NCBI RefSeq assembly: GCF_012935715.1
Contig: NZ_CP052860.1
Coordinates: 6,572,001 to 6,636,000, forward strand
Length of the DNA: 64,000 nt
Source of the DNA: Pseudomonas sp. ADAK13
Lineage (GTDB): Bacteria; Pseudomonadota; Gammaproteobacteria; Pseudomonadales; Pseudomonadaceae
Reading direction: 5' to 3'
Shown here: positions 10,370 to 17,807 of the stretch, one piece after another
Layout of the letters: every line of letters starts with the position of its first letter
Numbering within the stretch: position 1 is the first letter of the stretch
Position numbers and translations under genes: made by a program
The notes under the pieces: model-generated
Database searches by the model: none
The model's input: only the letters and a program-made list of their open reading frames with translations
What the model was told of the DNA's origin: nothing

Positions 10370-10867
10370 ATGACACTCACCGGCCAATGCCGCTGCGCCA
10401 ACGTGACCTACACCCTCAATACCGACGCACCGCTGGCGGTGTATGCCTGCCATTGCCGTCACTGCCAGACCTGGAGCGGCAGCGCGTTTGCCTTGCATGC
10501 GCTGTTGCCGGCGGACGCGTTGAAGGTCGACGGGGTGTTGACGGAATATGGTTATGACGTAGAGGGGCAGCGTTCAGAGCATCACCTGTGCGGGGTGTGC
10601 CACACGCGAATCTACAACACCACGACGGCTGCGCCGGGGCTAGTTGTGCTGCGGGTCGGGACACTGGATGAGAGCCCGGCCGTGCAGCCGGTGGCGCATA
10701 TCTGGGTGCGGCACAAGCAGCCGTGGGTAGCACTGGCGGAGGGCGTTCCGACGTGGCCGCAAAGCCCGACGCCCCAGGCGTTTGCGCAGGTGTTGAGTGA
10801 ACACAAAACACAAATGTATGTGGCGAGGGGGCTTGTCCCCCGTTGGGCTGCGAAGCAGCCCCAATAA
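10370..10867 (+). CDS. GFA / CENP-V domain zinc protein
   Basis: 165 residues. Zinc ligands of the glutathione-dependent formaldehyde-activating fold are present: Cys7/Cys9, Cys27/Cys29/Cys32 (CHCRHC) and Cys74/Cys77 (CGVC). Proteins of this fold include Gfa, which binds glutathione, but most members are uncharacterised. The start at 10370 was chosen because MTLTGQCRC is the standard beginning; the frame remains open 39 bases upstream. The last residues (YVARGLVPRWAAKQPQ) are encoded by a REP element, so this tail is not part of the ancestral protein. Confidence 0.85.
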   Translation: MTLTGQCRCANVTYTLNTDAPLAVYACHCRHCQTWSGSAFALHALLPADALKVDGVLTEYGYDVEGQRSEHHLCGVCHTRIYNTTTAAPGLVVLRVGTLDESPAVQPVAHIWVRHKQPWVALAEGVPTWPQSPTPQAFAQVLSEHKTQMYVARGLVPRWAAKQPQ

Positions 10868-10952
10868 GGTCCCCGTGCTCTGTCAGATAGAACTCTGCTG
10901 TTAGTTTTGGGGCCGCTGCGCAGCCCAGCGGGGGACAAGCCCCCTCACCACA
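10819..10952. repeat. REP-type inverted pair overlapping two convergent gene ends
   Basis: TGTGGCGAGGGGGCTTGTCC at the left faces GGGGACAAGCCCCCTCACCACA at the right, with inner GGGCTGCGAAGCAGCCC and GGCCGCTGCGCAGCCC also inverted. The left arm contains the stop codon of the GFA gene and the right arm contains the stop codon of the histidine phosphatase gene. Confidence 0.88.
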
Positions 10953-11506
10953 GAAGTCGAGTCGATCTTAAGAGTCAGCACTTCTCCATTGCGCAGTTGC
11001 CAATCGAAGAAATCCGAAAAGTCATCGCGAACCAATGCGCGGATCGCCTTGGCCACCACCCCATGGGCAACCAGTACCACCACCTGTTGCCCATGGTTTA
11101 CCAGCAGCTCATTCAACCCACCCCGAATACGCTCGACAAACTGCGAGATTGACTCCCCATCAGTCGGCGCCAGTTCCCACTGCCGGGTAATATTTTGCGC
11201 CCACAGCTCGGGATACCGCTGCGCCGCTTCCACCTGGGTCAGTCCTTCAAACACGCCCACACCGCGTTCACGAAACGCATCCAGCGTGGACAATGCCAGC
11301 CCGTCATCCGCAAAAACAATCGCCGCCGTTTGCTGAGCCCTGCGCAGCGGCGAGACCACGACGGTGTCGATCTGCACCGGTAACTTTACCCGCAACTCCC
11401 GTGCCTGAAGCACGCCCCGCTCGTTGAGATCAACGTCCAGCGAGCCTTGGTAACGCCCTTCGGCATTGGCCTGCGTTTCGCCGTGGCGAACAACATACAA
11501 CTGCAT
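10901..11506 (-). CDS. Histidine phosphatase family protein (phosphoglycerate mutase-like)
   Basis: 201 residues from the ATG at 11506, which has a strong AAGGAGGG site 5 bases ahead; the in-frame ATG 15 bases upstream lacks one. The catalytic motif VVRHGET (His8) is at the N-terminus, with acid residue in RERGVGVFEGLT and the second His in LVAHGVVAKA. Length and the GRYQGSLDVDLNERG motif fit the GpmB/CobC type of broad phosphatases. The C-terminal VVRGLVPRWAAQRPQN is REP-encoded. It stands alone, so a substrate cannot be inferred. Confidence 0.88.
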   Translation of the reverse strand: MQLYVVRHGETQANAEGRYQGSLDVDLNERGVLQARELRVKLPVQIDTVVVSPLRRAQQTAAIVFADDGLALSTLDAFRERGVGVFEGLTQVEAAQRYPELWAQNITRQWELAPTDGESISQFVERIRGGLNELLVNHGQQVVVLVAHGVVAKAIRALVRDDFSDFFDWQLRNGEVLTLKIDSTSVVRGLVPRWAAQRPQN

Positions 11507-11572
11507 ACCGCCCTCCTTCATCCTGACGTTGAAAGGCCGCGAACGGCCTCCCCGATAAAGTCCTAAGCTAAG

Positions 11573-11597
11573 ATCGAAAGATTATTTATCGAAAGAT
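11573..11597. promoter_or_regulatory. Tandem 10-bp direct repeat upstream of the sulfonate-type binding protein
   Basis: ATCGAAAGAT occurs twice, 15 bp apart centre to centre, in an AT-rich patch 48-72 bases before the binding-protein ATG. The position suits an activator site or promoter spacer. The regulator is unknown; CysB or Cbl would be the usual guess for sulfur genes. Confidence 0.35.
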
Positions 11598-11644
11598 TTT
11601 TAGAACCATAAGCTGACCTTAATCCATTAAGAGTCGAGCACGCC

Positions 11645-12598
11645 ATGCCCCAGTTTTCGCTCCACCGCCTTTTCATCGCCGGCCTGGCCACACTGGGCCT
11701 CTGCACCACCCTGAGCACTCAAGCGCAGGAAACCGTACGCATCGGTTACCAGAAATCCTCGACCCTGATCACCCTGCTGAAAACCCAGGGCACCCTGGAA
11801 AAAGCCCTCAAGGCCGACGGCATCGACGTCACCTGGCACGAGTTCCCCAGCGGCCTGCCGCTGCTGGAAGCCTTGAACGTCGGCAACGTCGACATCAGCG
11901 CCGACGTGGCCGACACGGTGCCGATCTTCGCCCAGGCTGCCCAGGCCAAACTCACCTACTTCGCCCAGGAAGCGCCCTCGCCCCAGGCGCAGGCCATCGT
12001 GGTGCGCAAGGACTCGCCGATCCAGCAACTGGCGGATTTGAAGGGTAAGAAAATCGCCGTGACCAAGGCTGCTGGCACTCACTACTTGTTGATCGCTGCC
12101 CTGAACAAGGCGGGGCTGGCCTTCTCCGATATCGAGCCGGCGTACCTGACGCCCGCCGACGGTCGCGCTGCATTTGAAAACAACAAGGTTGATGCCTGGG
12201 TTACCTGGGAACCCTTCCTCACCAGCGTGCAGCGCCAACTGCCTACCCGTACCCTGGCGGATGGCACTGGGCTGGCCAGTTATAAGCGTTATTACCTGAC
12301 GGGTACGCCTTATGCCAAGGCGCATCCCGAGGTGTTGAAACTGGTTTACGAGCAGTTGCACCAGGCGGGTGAGTGGGTGAAGAGCCATCCGCGTGATGCC
12401 GCGAAAGTGCTGGGGCCGTTGTGGGGCAACCTGGATGCGGAGACTGTCGAGGCGGCCAATGCTCATCGCAGTTATGAAGTGCAGCCGGTGACGCTGGATC
12501 AGTTGGGCGAACAGCAGAAGATCGCCGATGCATTCTTCAAGGCGGGGTTGTTGCCCAAGGCGGTGGATGCGCAGGATGTGCAGGTGTGGAAGCCCTGA
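11645..12598 (+). CDS. Aliphatic sulfonate-type ABC substrate-binding protein (SsuA/NrtA-like)
   Basis: 317 residues with a signal peptide ending near TQA-QE. The body (VRIGYQKSSTLITLLK, WHEFPSGLPLLEALNVGNVDIS, IAVTKAAGTHYLLIAALNKAGL) is the SsuA fold that captures alkanesulfonates or related sulfur compounds in the periplasm. No ATPase or permease gene follows: the next 890 bases hold only repeats. It must therefore share the membrane parts of a transporter encoded elsewhere or be a remnant. An AT-rich direct repeat precedes it. Confidence 0.85.
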   Translation: MPQFSLHRLFIAGLATLGLCTTLSTQAQETVRIGYQKSSTLITLLKTQGTLEKALKADGIDVTWHEFPSGLPLLEALNVGNVDISADVADTVPIFAQAAQAKLTYFAQEAPSPQAQAIVVRKDSPIQQLADLKGKKIAVTKAAGTHYLLIAALNKAGLAFSDIEPAYLTPADGRAAFENNKVDAWVTWEPFLTSVQRQLPTRTLADGTGLASYKRYYLTGTPYAKAHPEVLKLVYEQLHQAGEWVKSHPRDAAKVLGPLWGNLDAETVEAANAHRSYEVQPVTLDQLGEQQKIADAFFKAGLLPKAVDAQDVQVWKP

Positions 12599-12616
12599 CG
12601 GTTTGCCCGGCCTCCG

Positions 12617-13457
12617 GGGTGGGGTGCATATCCGTTATTTGCGTAACGGCGGCTTAGGGTTTCGCTCTTACAGCGACTCACTTTGGAAGAGCCCCAAAGT
12701 AAGCAAAAGGCTCTGCCCCGCCTGTCGGCACCTCGCCTAGGCTCGGTGTTCCCTCACTCCGGCATTGCTCCGCGGGCCGCCGCGACGGGGCGTCCCTGCC
12801 CCGTCGCGGCTAAACCGGCGTCCTGCCGGTTTACCCGCTCCTCAATCCCTGCGTTCGGCCTCGGGCTGAATGGGGCAGTCAGAGCCAGATCAAGATCAAA
12901 ATCTACAGCACAGCGGCCTACAGGCCGGCTTGAGTGGTAGAAGCCAGATCAAAAGCCAAAGCGAAAACCAAATCTGAAACGGATGCAGCTCTGCTTTTCT
13001 GTGGGAGCTGGCTTGCCTGCGATGCAGACACCTCGGTTTTTCAGGTACATCCAGTTGATGCCATCGCAGGCAAGCCAGCTCCCACATTTGACCGTGCCCG
13101 CTGTAGATTTTGATCTTGATATTGCCTTTGCTTCACACCACTCAAGCCGGCCTGTAGGCCGCTGTGCTGTAGATCTTGATCTTGATCTTAGGCGCCCCAT
13201 TAAACCACGCTGGCCGAACGCAGGCTTTGGAGCGTGGGTAACCCGGCAGGACGCCGGGTTAGCCGCGCTGGGCCAAGGATGGCCCATCGCGGCGGCCCAC
13301 GGTCCAAAGCCGGAGTGAGGGCACACCGAGCCCAAGCGAGGTGCCGAGTGGTGGGGCAAGAGCCTTTTGGTTACTTTTGGGCTCCTTTCAAAAGTGACCC
13401 GCTGTAAGAGCGGAACCCATAGAAGCCGTTACCTAAATAACGGATATGCCCCCAGCC
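12617..13457. repeat. Giant imperfect inverted repeat filling a gene-free gap
   Basis: The stretch 12599-13486 contains no credible gene. Its left arm (from GCATATCCGTTATTT, through CTCTTACAGCG, AAAGTAAGCAAAAGGCTCT, to CAGCGGCCTACAGGCCGGC and CTTGATCTTGATC-type repeats) is matched in reverse complement by the right arm (GATCTTGATCTTGATCTTAG, GCCGGCCTGTAGGCCGCTGTG, AGAGCCTTTTGGTTACTTTTG, CGCTGTAAGAG, AAATAACGGATATGCC). Arms are about 380 bp each with local divergence, and the centre holds a REP pair. It resembles the long intergenic repeat islands reported in P. fluorescens genomes; there is no transposase or target-site duplication that I can see. Confidence 0.8.
13000..13086. repeat. REP-type inverted pair (GTGGGAGCTGGC family)
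   Basis: TGTGGGAGCTGGCTTGCCTG at the left and its complement at the right flank a 40-base centre. It sits exactly in the middle of the giant inverted repeat. Confidence 0.9.
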
Positions 13458-13486
13458 CAACACAAAAAGCTGATCTACCGTGCGTG

Positions 13487-14467
13487 TCAGCTTTTACGCG
13501 TCGCATCATCCAACGCCAAAATGGTATGAGCATTGGTCACCGTGGTCGCCAGGGTATTGATCACCCCCGACCGCAACGCCCCCAGCGTCGCCGCTGCCTT
13601 GGTGTTTTCACTCGCAATCGCCACCACATCCGGAATCCGGAACAGCTCCTGCACCGTCAACCCGATCACCCGTCCCTGGATGGCGTTGACCGCGGGCTGC
13701 CCGTGAATGTCGATAAAGTCATACCCCATCATGTCCCCCACCGTGCCGGACAAGCGCGCCTGGGCGATCTCCTGGGGCGAAAACCACCCCATGCGCACCA
13801 TGTTGCTGTTTTCACTCATGTCGCCAATACCGATCAACGCCATGTCGGCACGACGGGCACGGTCAAGGGTGGAACGCACGGTGTCATTGCTGATCAACAC
13901 CCCGCGCAGCTCCGGATTAGCCACCAGCGCCGGCGCATACAGGCTTTCACTCTCGCCACCAAACCGCAGGGCCAGGCGCCGGCAGATATGGTCAGGGTTC
14001 ATGTATTCGCCGGCCTTGAGCGAACCACCGATAGCGCACACAAACGTGCAGTTGCGGGTCACCGGCAAAAACACGTTATCCGCCACCGCGCCCACATTAC
14101 GCCCCATGCCGACCGCGACGATCATCCCGTCGCTGAGGGTTTTGTTCAGGTAGTTGGCCACTAGGCTTGCAACCGCCGAGCGCTGGGTGTCGGGGTCGCT
14201 GTGGTCGACCGCGATCAAGGCCCGGTCCAGCTGGAAGCGCTCCACCAACGCCTGTTCCAGCTCGTTGTTCATCGCCGGGTGCTGCAGCACGCGCACCTCG
14301 ACAATCCCTTCATCCCGCGCGCGTTTGAGCAGGCGGCTGACTTTTGCCCGGGACAGGTCGAAGCGCTTGGCGATGGCTTCCTGAGTGACGTTCTCAAGGT
14401 AATAGAGCATCGCCACTTCGGTCATCAGGTCGATGTCGCTGGCGATGCGCTGGGTACTGTCACTCAT
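13487..14467 (-). CDS. SorC/DeoR-type sugar-responsive transcriptional regulator
   Basis: 326 residues. A helix-turn-helix at 28-50 (VTQEAIAKRFDLSRAKVSRLL) is followed by the SorC sugar-phosphate-binding domain (IVAVGMGRNVGAV, IGGSLKAGEY, DMALIGIGDM). SorC proteins bind phosphorylated sugars and control their own catabolic operon. The ATG at 14467 was preferred over one 27 bases upstream because the protein's homology begins there. It lies 63 bp downstream of the RpiB-type gene in the same direction, and both are divergent from the ABC importer operon, whose intergenic region carries candidate operators. Confidence 0.9.
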   Translation of the reverse strand: MSDSTQRIASDIDLMTEVAMLYYLENVTQEAIAKRFDLSRAKVSRLLKRARDEGIVEVRVLQHPAMNNELEQALVERFQLDRALIAVDHSDPDTQRSAVASLVANYLNKTLSDGMIVAVGMGRNVGAVADNVFLPVTRNCTFVCAIGGSLKAGEYMNPDHICRRLALRFGGESESLYAPALVANPELRGVLISNDTVRSTLDRARRADMALIGIGDMSENSNMVRMGWFSPQEIAQARLSGTVGDMMGYDFIDIHGQPAVNAIQGRVIGLTVQELFRIPDVVAIASENTKAAATLGALRSGVINTLATTVTNAHTILALDDATRKS

Positions 14468-14530
14468 GGGCACGGGCTTCCGTTTCGGTGTCAAAGGCGC
14501 ATTCTCCCGACTCTTGCCCCGTTCCGTCCA

Positions 14531-14992
14531 CTACTGATGCCCGTCACGCTCGATCGCGTTGATGCGGTCGACCTTGGCCCCGGAACGCGCGGCTTCGAAC
14601 TCCGACTCCAGGAACGACTTGACGATGCTTTTGGCCAGCTCCGCGCCGATCACCCGTGCACCAATGGACAGGATCTGCGCATCGTTGCTCTTGCGCGCCC
14701 GCTCCGCCGAGTAGGTGTCGTGGGCCTGGGCCGCACGAATCCCAAGGACTTTGTTGGCCGAGATGGCCATGCCGATACCGGTGCCGCACACCAGCACGCC
14801 CAGCCGTTGCTGGCCGGCGTTGATCGCCGTGGCCACCGCCAGGGCAATGTCCGGGTACAGCACCGGCGCCGTGGAGTGGGTGCCGAAGTCGGTCACCGGG
14901 TAACCCAGCGCCTCAATGTGGCGCTTCAACAGTTCTTTGAGCTCATAACCCGCTTCATCGCATCCGATAGCCACCGGGAAAGGTGTGTTCAT
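14531..14992 (-). CDS. RpiB/LacAB-family sugar-phosphate isomerase (probable tetrulose-phosphate isomerase)
   Basis: 153 residues, the RpiB fold. The catalytic Cys69 is present in VLVCGTGIGM, and the phosphate-binding Arg region near the C-terminus is retained. Two changes stand out: the usual DHAG motif is DEAG (Glu13), and the His before Asn in the HN-A motif is Ser102 (RKSNDAQIL). In RpiB that His helps open the furanose ring. Four-carbon ketose phosphates have no such ring, so its loss fits D-erythrulose 4-phosphate to D-erythrose 4-phosphate isomerisation, as for DerI-type enzymes of polyol pathways. Context with DhaK/DhaL and two polyol dehydrogenases agrees. Ribose 5-phosphate isomerase remains the alternative. 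Confidence 0.82.
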   Translation of the reverse strand: MNTPFPVAIGCDEAGYELKELLKRHIEALGYPVTDFGTHSTAPVLYPDIALAVATAINAGQQRLGVLVCGTGIGMAISANKVLGIRAAQAHDTYSAERARKSNDAQILSIGARVIGAELAKSIVKSFLESEFEAARSGAKVDRINAIERDGHQ

Positions 14993-15029
14993 GGCGTTTG
15001 GCTCCGCTGCCGTTTTGGGTGCTGGAGAA

Positions 15030-15065
15030 TGATCATATGATCACTCAATGAAATTTCGCTCAGTC
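15030..15065. promoter_or_regulatory. Candidate SorC operator, proximal to the isomerase gene
   Basis: A perfect 14-bp palindrome TGATCATATGATCA (15030-15043) is followed by AATGAAATT and TCAGTC (15047-15065). The latter two blocks recur, inverted, near the importer promoter, which suggests a pair of binding sites for the divergently acting SorC regulator. Confidence 0.5.
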
Positions 15066-15184
15066 ATTTCTCGGATATTCCAGGCGCTCTGTCAAGCAGG
15101 ATTTAGCTGACCTCACAGTCAAAGCCCTCTAAACCGGCACGATTTGCGCAAATCCACCCATTTACAACTTTTAAGTGAAAGAGA

Positions 15185-15214
15185 TTGACTGATCAGAATT
15201 TCATTTGATACACA
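15185..15214 (+). promoter_or_regulatory. Candidate promoter with overlapping operator for the ABC importer operon
   Basis: TTGACT (15185-15190) and TACACA (15209-15214), 18 bp apart, could be -35 and -10 boxes. The spacer GATCAGAATTTCATTTGA is part of an inverted copy (15187-15209) of the block at 15041-15065. A regulator bound here would block RNA polymerase. The boxes are imperfect, so the promoter call is tentative. Confidence 0.4.
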
Positions 15215-15276
15215 TATGCTCACAGCGAAACATGACTGTGCGACCTAATAAGAATTCACAGCACGAGGACACGCCG

Positions 15277-16764
15277 ATGGCCACGCCATTACTGCTCCAG
15301 GCTGAACACGTCGCCAAGGCTTACGCCGGGATCCCTGCCCTGCGTGAGGGGCGCCTCTCTCTGCGGGCCGGCAGCGTCCACGCTCTGTGCGGCGGCAATG
15401 GCGCAGGCAAATCGACTTTCCTGAGCATCCTGATGGGCATCACCCAGCGTGACGCCGGGACCATCCTGCTCAACGGCTCACCCGTTCAGTTCAACCGCCC
15501 CAGCGAAGCACTGGCGGCGGGGATCGCGATGATCACCCAGGAGCTTGAACCCATTCCCTACATGACCGTCGCCGAAAACATCTGGCTGGGCCGCGAACCG
15601 CGCCGCGCCGGGTGCATCGTCGACAGCAAGGAATTGAACCGGCGCACTCGCCAATTGCTGGAAAGCCTGGAGTTCGACGTCGACGCCACCAGCCCCATGC
15701 ATCGCCTGAGCGTGGCGCAGATCCAGTTGGTGGAGATCGCCAAGGCGTTCAGCCACGACTGCCAGGTAATGATCATGGACGAGCCCACCTCGGCCATCGG
15801 CGAGCGCGAGGCCGAAACCCTGTTCAAGGCGATCCGGCGCCTCACTGCCCGTGGTGCCGGCATCGTCTATGTGTCGCACCGCCTCAGTGAACTGGCGCAA
15901 ATCGCCGACGACTACAGCATCTTTCGCGACGGCGCCTTTGTTGAAACCGGGCGCATGGCCGATATCGACCGCGCCCACCTGGTGCGCGGCATCGTCGGCC
16001 AGGAACTGACCCGCATCGATCACAAGGTCGGCCGCGAATGCGCCGCCGAATGCTGCCTGGACGTCGACAGCCTGAGCCGTGCCGGCGAGTTCCAGGACAT
16101 CAGCCTGCAGCTGCGCCAGGGGGAGATTCTGGGCATCTATGGGCTGATGGGCTCGGGCCGCAGTGAATTCCTCAACTGCATCTACGGCCTCACCACCCCG
16201 GATTCAGGCAGCGTGACCCTGCAAGGCAAACCGATGCCCATCGGCCTGCCCAAGGCGACGATCCAGGCCGGCATGTCGCTGGTCACCGAAGACCGCAAGG
16301 ACAGCGGCCTGGTGCTCAGCGGCAGCATCCTCTCGAACATCGCGCTGTCGGCGTACAAGCAGCTGTCGAGCTGGTCGCTGATCAATGCGCGCAAGGAAAA
16401 CCAGTTGGCCCAGGACATGGTCAAGCGCCTGCAGATCAAGACCACCTCCCTGGACCTGCCGGTGGAGTCCATGAGCGGCGGCAATCAGCAGAAGGTGGTG
16501 CTCGCCAAATGCCTGTCGACCCAGCCGATCTGCCTGCTCTGCGATGAGCCGACCCGGGGCATCGACGAAGGCGCCAAGCAGGAGATCTATCACCTGCTGG
16601 ACCAGTTCGTGCGCGCCGGTGGTGCAGCAATTGTGGTGTCGTCCGAAGCCCCGGAATTGCTCCACCTGAGTGACCGTATTGCCGTGTTCAAAGGCGGAAG
16701 GCTGGTCACCATCAGCAGCGATACCGCCCTTTCCCAGGAAGCCTTGTTGAGTCTTGCCTCATGA
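15277..16764 (+). CDS. Sugar ABC transporter, dual ATP-binding protein (RbsA/AraG type)
   Basis: 495 residues with two ATPase halves. The first has Walker A GGNGAGKST at 39-47, a Q-loop and Walker B VMIMDEPTS. The second, as usual in this family, has a degenerate Walker A (LMGSGRSE) but a full signature MSGGNQQKVVLAK and CDEPTRGID. It energises import of a pentose- or polyol-type sugar. The start at 15277 was chosen because MATPLLLQAEHVAKAY begins the domain and an ACGAGGAC site precedes it. Its stop overlaps the permease start by 4 bp. Confidence 0.92.
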   Translation: MATPLLLQAEHVAKAYAGIPALREGRLSLRAGSVHALCGGNGAGKSTFLSILMGITQRDAGTILLNGSPVQFNRPSEALAAGIAMITQELEPIPYMTVAENIWLGREPRRAGCIVDSKELNRRTRQLLESLEFDVDATSPMHRLSVAQIQLVEIAKAFSHDCQVMIMDEPTSAIGEREAETLFKAIRRLTARGAGIVYVSHRLSELAQIADDYSIFRDGAFVETGRMADIDRAHLVRGIVGQELTRIDHKVGRECAAECCLDVDSLSRAGEFQDISLQLRQGEILGIYGLMGSGRSEFLNCIYGLTTPDSGSVTLQGKPMPIGLPKATIQAGMSLVTEDRKDSGLVLSGSILSNIALSAYKQLSSWSLINARKENQLAQDMVKRLQIKTTSLDLPVESMSGGNQQKVVLAKCLSTQPICLLCDEPTRGIDEGAKQEIYHLLDQFVRAGGAAIVVSSEAPELLHLSDRIAVFKGGRLVTISSDTALSQEALLSLAS

Positions 16765-17750
16765 ATGCCAAATCACTTTCTACACCTGCAGCCGCCCCCA
16801 TCACCACTGCACCGCGCAGCCGCCTGCGCTTGTCCCTCGACCGCTTCGGCCTGCCGCTGGTGTTTATCCTGCTGTGCCTGGTGATGGCCTTCGCCAGCGA
16901 ATACTTCATGACCTGGCGCAACTGGATGGACATCCTGCGCCAGACCTCGATCAACGGGATCCTCGCCGTGGGCATGACCTACGTGATCCTGACCAAGGGC
17001 ATCGACTTGTCGGTGGGCTCGATCCTGGCGTTTGCCGGCCTGTGCAGCGCCATGGTCGCGACCCAGGGCTATGGCGTGCTGGCGGCAGTCAGCGCCGGGA
17101 TGTTCGCCGGGGCGATGCTCGGGGTGGTGAACGGCTTTATGGTCGCCAACCTGTCGATCCCGCCGTTTGTGGCGACCCTCGGCATGTTGAGCATTGCCCG
17201 GGGCATGACCTTCATTCTCAACGACGGCAGCCCGATCACCGATTTGCCCGACGCCTACCTCGCGCTGGGCATCGGCAAGATCGGCCCGATTGGCGTGCCG
17301 ATTGTGATCTTCGCCGTGGTCGCGCTGATCTTCTGGATGGTGCTGCGCTACACCACTTACGGCCGTTATGTGTACGCGGTGGGCGGCAACGAGAAGAGTG
17401 CACGCACCTCCGGGATCGGCGTGCGCAAGGTGATGTTTTCGGTGTACGTGGTTTCGGGGTTGCTCGCCGGATTGGCCGGCGTGGTGCTCTCGGCACGCAC
17501 CACTTCCGCCCTGCCCCAGGCCGGCACTTCGTATGAGCTGGACGCGATTGCCGCGGTGGTGATCGGCGGCACCAGCCTGTCCGGCGGTACCGGCACGATT
17601 GTCGGCACGCTGTTTGGCGCGCTGCTGATCGGCGTGATCAACAACGGCCTGAACCTGCTCGGCGTGTCCTCCTATTACCAGCAGGTCGCCAAGGGCCTGA
17701 TCATCGTGTTCGCAGTACTGATTGATGTGTGGCGCAAGAAAAAACGCTAG
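16761..17750 (+). CDS. Sugar ABC transporter permease (RbsC type)
   Basis: 329 residues with 8-10 membrane spans. Typical RbsC motifs are present: GMTYVILTKGIDLSVGS, FVATLGMLSIARGMTF, and the C-terminal AIAAVVIGGTSLSGGTGTI followed by GLNLLGVSSYYQQ. It is the inner-membrane channel for the ABC system and is translationally coupled to the ATPase gene by a 4-bp overlap. Confidence 0.92.
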   Translation: MNAKSLSTPAAAPITTAPRSRLRLSLDRFGLPLVFILLCLVMAFASEYFMTWRNWMDILRQTSINGILAVGMTYVILTKGIDLSVGSILAFAGLCSAMVATQGYGVLAAVSAGMFAGAMLGVVNGFMVANLSIPPFVATLGMLSIARGMTFILNDGSPITDLPDAYLALGIGKIGPIGVPIVIFAVVALIFWMVLRYTTYGRYVYAVGGNEKSARTSGIGVRKVMFSVYVVSGLLAGLAGVVLSARTTSALPQAGTSYELDAIAAVVIGGTSLSGGTGTIVGTLFGALLIGVINNGLNLLGVSSYYQQVAKGLIIVFAVLIDVWRKKKR

Positions 17751-17807
17751 TCGCGTTTCCTCGAAAACCGAACTGAACGACCTACAACAATAAGCGGAGT
17801 TCTCATC

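Noticed and set aside
12683..13359. Short open frames in the giant inverted repeat (about 80-136 codons)
   Set aside because: They are the REP and long repeat read as protein; the same peptide fragments appear wherever the repeats occur.
12617..13457. Giant inverted repeat considered as the ends of an insertion sequence or transposon
   Set aside because: No transposase frame inside, arms are too divergent and too long, and no target duplication is visible.
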